Origin: Myxococcota bacterium
GTDB lineage: Bacteria; Myxococcota_A; UBA9160; PR03
Reading direction: 5' to 3'
DNA: 27,084 bases
Assembly: GCA_030066475.1 (NCBI GenBank)
Contig: JASJBO010000092.1
Span: 1-27,084 of the forward strand
Shown: in pieces, positions 23,314 to 27,084 of the stretch
Layout: every line of letters begins with the position of its first letter
Numbering within the stretch: the stretch's first letter is position 1
Position numbers and translations under genes: made by a program
The notes under the pieces: generated by a model
Told to the model about the DNA's origin: nothing
Seen by the model: the letters and a program-made list of their open reading frames with translations, nothing else
Databases searched by the model: none

Positions 23314-23853
23314 ATGCGGCAGGGACGGCACGAGGCTCGCGATCGGGTTGGTGGGCCCCACCCTCCGGGTTGGGCCGCAACGAATCGAGTTCGCATCACG
23401 CGAAGCCTGATCGCCGCACTCTGCCTCGTCTGCGTCTCGACGGTGCTCTCCTGCAGGGGCACGCGCCCGTCGAGCCTGGGCATCTCGAATGCCCGGCTCG
23501 CGCCCTGCCCCTCTTCCCCCAACTGCGTCTCGAGCGATTCATCCGATCCGTCCCGTCGCGTCGAGGCCCTGCTCCTGTCCGCGTCGCCGGACGCTGCGTG
23601 GCCCGTCATCCGCGACGCGGTGGCGAGCCTGCCCCGCACCACCGTCGTCGAGGCGACCGCAGACTATCTCCATGCCGAGTGCACGAGCGCTCTGTTCGGC
23701 TTCGTCGACGATCTCGAGCTTCATCTTCGGGCGTCCGCCAACTCCGTTGCGGTCCGTTCCGCGTCGCGCGTCGGATACTTCGACCTGCGCGTCAACCGCC
23801 GGCGGGTCGAGCGGCTCCGAGAGATCCTCCGGCTCCGCGCGGTCGTTCGGTGA
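23314..23853 (+). CDS. DUF1499 family lipoprotein
   Basis: A 179-residue protein with the DUF1499 pattern: LAPCPSSPNCVSS near residues 62-74, FGFVDDLELHLR and VAVRSASRVGYFDLRVNRRRVERL near the C-terminus. A hydrophobic segment (about 31-46) ends in VLSC, so Cys47 may be lipidated, although Leu at the -2 position is unusual. The ATG at 23314 is the only good start before the signal segment; it has no clear ribosome-binding site and makes an unusually long n-region, so the start is uncertain. The function of DUF1499 is unknown. Confidence 0.8.
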   Translation: MRQGRHEARDRVGGPHPPGWAATNRVRITRSLIAALCLVCVSTVLSCRGTRPSSLGISNARLAPCPSSPNCVSSDSSDPSRRVEALLLSASPDAAWPVIRDAVASLPRTTVVEATADYLHAECTSALFGFVDDLELHLRASANSVAVRSASRVGYFDLRVNRRRVERLREILRLRAVVR

Positions 23854-23891
23854 GTGCTGCATCCCAGCCTCGCCGAAGGTCAGGGGGCGCC

Positions 23892-25016
23892 ATGGAGATG
23901 CGCCAGCGCTGCGCCCGACGGATCGCCGCGGGACTGGTCCCGCTGGCCCTCCTGGCGCTAGGAGACGCGTTCGTCCTCGAACGCGGCGAGGCTGGCCCCA
24001 CGGATCCCCGCATCCGCGGTGATGCCCGGCACTACGTGGCGATGGTCGAGGGGCGCTCCGCCGAGGCGCCCGCGCCCTTCAAGTACCGCGTGCTGGCCCC
24101 GCTCGTCGCGAGGGCGCTCCCGTGGAGCCCGGCGGACGCACTCCGCATCGTGACGTATGCGAGCCTGGCCGGCTTCTACGCCGTCGCGTTGGCCCTGTGC
24201 GCCCGGGCTGGGCTCTCCCCGGCCGCCTCCGTGGCCGGGCTGGCTCTCGTCTTCCTGTCGCCCTGGCATCTCTACCACTTCCACAACCCCTTCCTCACCG
24301 ATGCGCCCGCCCTGCTGGCGATCTCGGTCGCCGTGCTCGCGCTCGCGGGTGGGAGCTTCGGGGTCTTCCTCGCGGCCTCGGCGGCCGGCGTCCTCACGCG
24401 CGAGGCCGTCTCGTTCCTCGTTCCGGCCTGGATCGTACGTGACCCAGGGCGCGGCGCCCTCGCCGCGGGGGTCGGGCTCGGCGTCTGGCTGGCGCCGCGT
24501 CTGCTCGTCCCGGACGAGAACGGCCTGCTCGCGCAGCCGATCCGCGGTCTTCACGCCGTGCTCCGCGAACACGGCGCGGTCGGTCTCGTCGTGGGGATGG
24601 GCGCGAGCTGGGGCCACCTCTGGTGGCTGCTACCGCTGGGCCTGCTGCGGGTCCCACGCGAGCGCCGCAGCCTCGTGGCCGCGCTCGCGTTCCTGCTGGC
24701 GGGCGCGTTCGTGGCCTCGCTCTTCGCCGTCGACACCGGGCGGATGTTCGCGACGCTCTCGCCCCTGTTCGTCGTGGCCGTCGCGAGCGTGGCCGACGCG
24801 CTGCTCCGTCGCCGGCGGCTCGCGGCGCTCGGGGCGCTCTTTGCGGTTGCGCTCGCCGGGGCGGTGGTGGAGCGACCGAACGCCGTGATCGGCTCCGACA
24901 GTCCGCTCTTCCCGAGTCGCTGGCCGGACGCCGCCGTCTTCGTCCTCGGAAGCGCGGTGTGTCTCGTCTGCGCCCTGCGCCTGCGCGGGGCCAGCGGCCC
25001 GGCCGCGCCGGTCTAA
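23892..25016 (+). CDS. Uncharacterised multi-pass membrane protein
   Basis: A 374-residue protein with about nine hydrophobic segments. The first, near the N-terminus, is followed by a soluble loop with DARHYVAMVEG and PFKYRVLAPLVARALP. A short acidic/aromatic loop after TM1 followed by an RVLxP motif recalls polyprenol-linked glycosyltransferases of GT-C fold, but I see no decisive catalytic motif and give no function. FHNPFLTDAPALLA and GVLTREAVSF are further recognisable loops. The ATG at 23892 has an AGGGGG sequence upstream. The repeat at 25048 follows 31 nt after the stop codon. Confidence 0.7.
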   Translation: MEMRQRCARRIAAGLVPLALLALGDAFVLERGEAGPTDPRIRGDARHYVAMVEGRSAEAPAPFKYRVLAPLVARALPWSPADALRIVTYASLAGFYAVALALCARAGLSPAASVAGLALVFLSPWHLYHFHNPFLTDAPALLAISVAVLALAGGSFGVFLAASAAGVLTREAVSFLVPAWIVRDPGRGALAAGVGLGVWLAPRLLVPDENGLLAQPIRGLHAVLREHGAVGLVVGMGASWGHLWWLLPLGLLRVPRERRSLVAALAFLLAGAFVASLFAVDTGRMFATLSPLFVVAVASVADALLRRRRLAALGALFAVALAGAVVERPNAVIGSDSPLFPSRWPDAAVFVLGSAVCLVCALRLRGASGPAAPV

Positions 25017-25047
25017 CGGCCAGGAGTCTGCGCGGCAGAAGCCCCCT

Positions 25048-25087
25048 GCAAGCGCCCGCAGGGCGCGCGCAGCGAGCCGCAGGCGAG
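25048..25087 (+). repeat. Dispersed repeat copy E, first part (interrupted by the group II intron)
   Basis: GCAAGC, a hairpin GCGCCC-GCA-GGGCGC (25052-25066), then GCGCAGCGAGCCGCAGGCGAG up to the intron boundary. It matches the other copies except in the hairpin, where paired bases have changed together. It lies downstream of a plus-strand gene in the same orientation relative to that gene as copies A-D. The missing end, CGAAGTCCACC, is found 1986 nt further on at 27074-27084. Confidence 0.88.
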
Positions 25088-25094
25088 GTAGAGT

Positions 25095-25193
25095 CGGGGT
25101 GTGGCGCGGTGGGGTAGGAGAAGCCCAGCTGTTGCGGGCCCTTTCGGTTGCCCGTGCCTCACTCGCTCCTCCGTGCTCCGTTTCCACACCCCG
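25095..25193 (-). other. Group II intron domain VI
   Basis: Read on the minus strand, CGGGGTGTGG (complement of 25184-25193) pairs perfectly with CCACACCCCG (complement of 25095-25104), closing the domain. The A next to this helix, seven bases from the intron 3' end (ACTCTAC), is the natural candidate for the lariat branch point. The domain is about 100 nt, longer than usual for domain VI, with an inner part I did not fold. Confidence 0.7.
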
Positions 25194-25199
25194 CTCGTC

Positions 25200-25233
25200 A
25201 AACCGGACGTGCGGATTGCCCGCATCCGGCTTT
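25200..25233 (-). ncRNA. Group II intron domain V (catalytic hairpin)
   Basis: A 34-nt hairpin with AAAGCCGGATGC on the 5' side and GCACGTCCGGTTT on the 3' side, closed by a GGGCAATCC apical part. The AGC catalytic triad and the two-base bulge position before GUCCGG fit the domain V consensus. It lies 12 nt after the stop codon of the reverse transcriptase, as expected. Confidence 0.92.
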
Positions 25234-25244
25234 CGGACAAGGAC

Positions 25245-26570
25245 TCACGCGGTCGCCCACGGGAGGCCTCGGGTCTGGCACGTCAGCTGGACCAGGCCCA
25301 GCTCCTGGTGCAGGGAGGTGTTGGGGAAGCGTGCCATCCCCGCGCTCTGCACCTTGTGCTTCGCCCGTAGCCACTGACGGAGCCTCCGACGGGCGTGAGA
25401 ATCCACGCCCCGGTAGGCCGGACTCACAGGACCGAGAAGGAAGTAGCTCGACCAGCCCCGGAGCAACCGGTTCAGTCGTGTCACTCGATCTTCGGCACTC
25501 GTGAGCAGCCATCGCCGGGAGGTCAGCTCGCTGATCTCCCGGCAGACGCGCTGCACGCTCGCCTTCGAGGGGATCGTGCCGATGTAGGCACGGCCCGTCT
25601 TGCGCGAGTAGCAGCGACCGAGCGTATACCCAAGGAAGTCGACCGATTCGTCCGGGATGCGGCGCACGGAAGTCTTCTCCTCGTTCACCGTGAGTCTCAG
25701 CTCCTGCATGAGCTGGCGCATCGCCTCGAGGGCGACTTCGCCTCTTCCGCGACAGCAAATCACGAGATCATCCGCGTAGTTGACGATCCGTGCCCCCAGA
25801 GCCCGTTCGTGTCCCCGCACCTTCCATCCAAGGATGAAGCGGCGCATGTAGAGGTTCGCCAGCAGCGGTGAGATCGGGGCGCCCTGAGGACAGCCCCGAC
25901 CTCGATCCTTCGCGGGCGTCGTTCGATAGGGACGGCCCCGATCGTCGATCTCCTCCACCGGTGCCTGCAGCCACCACTTGATCAGCTGCAGCAGGGCCCC
26001 GTCGCTCACGCGGCGGGCTACCGATTTCATGAGCTCGGCGTGCGGGATCTCATCGAAGTAGCCCTTCAGGTCCGCGTCCACGACCTCCGTGTGCCCCGTA
26101 TTCAGCAGCCCGTGGACCGCTCGGACCGCGCCCAGCGCGCTCCGCCCCGGACGGTAGGCATGCTGCTCGGGCTGCAGGTCGGCCTCGAAGATGGGCTCCA
26201 GGACCAGCACCACAGCCGTCTGGACCACTCGATCGCGGATCGTGGGAATGCCCAGCGGGCGCTTCCCCCCGTTCGGCTTGGGGATCCAGACCCGCCGGAC
26301 GGCTTGGGGACGATAGGTCTTCTCCTTGAGCGCTTCCGTCAGTTCCCCGAGCCACCGCTCCTCTCCGTACGCTTCGATCGCATCGAACCGCTCTCCATCC
26401 ACCCCCGGCGCTCCGCCTGCGTGGCGGCAGCGTCGGTAGGCAAATGCCAGGACGTCGGCTCGATGCACCTTGTCGTACAGCGAGTAGAAGCGAAAGTTCG
26501 GAGATCCCTTCGCTTTGGCGCGCAGCGCCTCCTGCAGCTTCCGAACCGTCTTCGGAGTTCCTAGGCTCAT
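25245..26570 (-). CDS. ltrA: Group II intron reverse transcriptase/maturase
   Basis: A 441-residue intron-encoded protein in domain IV. The reverse transcriptase has GAPGVDG (53-59), WIPKPNGGKRPLGIPTIRDR (RT1-2 region), VVDADLKGYFDEI (RT3), GCPQGAPISPLLANLYM (RT4) and the catalytic YADD (265-268). The C-terminal maturase region (LNRLLRGWSSYF, followed by RRRLRQWLRAKHK) is present and the end, LGLVQLTCQTRGLPWATA, is the family's normal end. No HNH endonuclease domain follows, so retrohoming probably uses nicks or replication forks for priming. The frame is open to 26633; I chose the ATG at 26570, which has an AGGAG about 9 nt upstream. The protein assists splicing and reverse-splices the intron into DNA. 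Confidence 0.94.
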   Translation of the reverse strand: MSLGTPKTVRKLQEALRAKAKGSPNFRFYSLYDKVHRADVLAFAYRRCRHAGGAPGVDGERFDAIEAYGEERWLGELTEALKEKTYRPQAVRRVWIPKPNGGKRPLGIPTIRDRVVQTAVVLVLEPIFEADLQPEQHAYRPGRSALGAVRAVHGLLNTGHTEVVDADLKGYFDEIPHAELMKSVARRVSDGALLQLIKWWLQAPVEEIDDRGRPYRTTPAKDRGRGCPQGAPISPLLANLYMRRFILGWKVRGHERALGARIVNYADDLVICCRGRGEVALEAMRQLMQELRLTVNEEKTSVRRIPDESVDFLGYTLGRCYSRKTGRAYIGTIPSKASVQRVCREISELTSRRWLLTSAEDRVTRLNRLLRGWSSYFLLGPVSPAYRGVDSHARRRLRQWLRAKHKVQSAGMARFPNTSLHQELGLVQLTCQTRGLPWATA

Positions 26571-27073
26571 TGCCAATCTCCTGGCTCTCACCACTTTGTA
26601 CGCTGACCTTGAACCAGGGCCCCTTCCCTCCACCGGCGTTACCCGGCTTCCCCGGTACTACGAGCCCCTCCGCCACCCCGACCGGCCCGGCCTGTCCCTC
26701 GCGGGCGTCCGGTTGGTGGTCACGCGCCACCACCGACGGGGCTTCCCGTGTTGCGTGCACTTCCCGTCTACAGACATGCCGACGCCACTACCCCGGTGGG
26801 ACCTCTGGGTGATGTCGCTCGTCTCGCCCACAGGCAACGGCCTTCCCCGGACTTCGGGCGGGTCGGCTCCCACATCGCTGGTTTCGAGGCCTGCTCAGCG
26901 TTCACTCACGTTTCGGCCTGCCTGCTCGCCAAGATCGCCCGAGGCGATCTCTTCAATCGAAGGCTTCGACAGCTTCGTTACCTCCACTGCCGCTCCGAGG
27001 GCTACCGGCTGGAGCGACCAGTCACCGGGTGGGATTCGCACCCACTGAGAAGCGCCGCCTTGGCACGGCGCAC
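26571..27073 (-). other. Group II intron 5' ribozyme region (domains I-III)
   Basis: About 500 nt between the intron 5' end and the reverse transcriptase start. No protein is expected here. The segment carries the 5' consensus GTGCGCC and the EBS1 element, and has the size of domains I-III in compact bacterial introns. I did not fold it in full. Confidence 0.8.
26849..26856 (-). other. EBS1 of the group II intron
   Basis: Read on the minus strand, CGAAGTCC is the exact complement of the last eight bases of the 5' exon, GGACTTCG (complement of 27074-27081). This is the IBS1-EBS1 pairing that selects the insertion site. The position in domain I, some 220 nt from the 5' end, is normal. The pairing independently supports the boundary found by comparing repeat copies. 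Confidence 0.85.
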
Positions 27074-27084
27074 CGAAGTCCACC
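27074..27084 (+). repeat. Dispersed repeat copy E, second part (5' exon of the intron, cut by the window edge)
   Basis: CGAAGTCCACC continues the repeat after the intron and matches the end of copy A on its strand. The window ends here, so whether a linker and second unit follow, as in the two other sites, cannot be seen. Confidence 0.8.

Larger units (their letters stand above)
25088..27073 (-). mobile_element. Complete group II intron inserted in a dispersed repeat
   Basis: A 1986-nt retroelement read on the minus strand. The 5' end is GTGCGCC at 27073, matching GUGYG; the 3' end is CTAC at 25088, matching the AY rule. Joining the flanks rebuilds GTGGACTTCG|CTCGCCTGCGG, which is exactly the sequence of the uninterrupted repeat copy at 1149, so the ends are fixed to the base. 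Domain V, a domain VI basal stem, EBS1 and an intact reverse transcriptase are all recognised. Base composition is visibly less GC-rich than in the host genes, which supports recent acquisition. Nothing looks broken, so it may be active. Confidence 0.93.

Noticed and set aside
1..27084. CRISPR arrays, tRNA and rRNA genes, prophage or toxin-antitoxin modules.
   Set aside because: No regularly spaced short repeats with unique spacers, no cloverleaf with a TTCRA-type arm, and no matching proteins were seen.

Overview
The window is very GC-rich and gene-dense. GTG and TTG starts, 4-nt start/stop overlaps and genes ending back to back are common. The gene set (wax ester synthase/DGAT, TesB, crotonase, PhyH dioxygenase, acyl-CoA-dehydrogenase-type phosphotransferase, lipoprotein sulfatase-fold protein, family B DNA polymerase II, a ParE/ParC pair) suggests a high-GC, lipid-metabolising Gram-negative of the former Deltaproteobacteria (Myxococcota or a relative). 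That placement is inference; no marker gene fixes it.

Layout. 1-2807: end of a YhhN-type membrane protein, a translationally coupled PhyH dioxygenase, then a convergent wax ester synthase; a dimeric repeat lies between the last two. 2808-4156: a compact aromatic amino-acid attenuator (promoter, leader peptide rich in Tyr/Phe/Trp, candidate antiterminator, textbook intrinsic terminator) followed by class I DAHP synthase, the first enzyme of the shikimate pathway. 4193-8318: a lipoprotein of sulfatase fold whose formylglycine Cys is replaced by Gly, a crotonase, a 511-bp gap without a convincing gene, and a phosphotransferase. 8408-13460: an Nramp-related membrane protein, DNA polymerase II and a membrane-anchored or exported alanine-racemase-fold protein. 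13485-16405: an alkyltransferase-like protein, a dienelactone hydrolase and a Kef-type antiporter with CBS domains, whose C-terminus runs into a second dimeric repeat. 16545-19456: EVE protein, TesB thioesterase, alpha-glucosidase. 19503-23293: parE-parC. 23314-25016: DUF1499 lipoprotein and an uncharacterised multi-pass membrane protein. 25017-27084: a third copy of the dispersed repeat, split by a complete group II intron on the minus strand.

Three things stand out. (1) The leader-peptide attenuator before DAHP synthase can be read base by base. (2) A dispersed repeat sits just after the 3' ends of three genes, always in the same orientation relative to the gene; its hairpin keeps its pairing while its sequence changes. 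(3) A group II intron has inserted into one copy of this repeat. Comparison with the uninterrupted copies gives the intron ends to the base, and an 8-nt EBS1 in the intron is perfectly complementary to the repeat sequence just before the insertion point. In addition, four genes carry a TANNNT box exactly 6-7 nt before their start codon, the pattern expected of leaderless mRNAs, and two of these boxes overlap back to back in one 24-bp divergent intergenic region.
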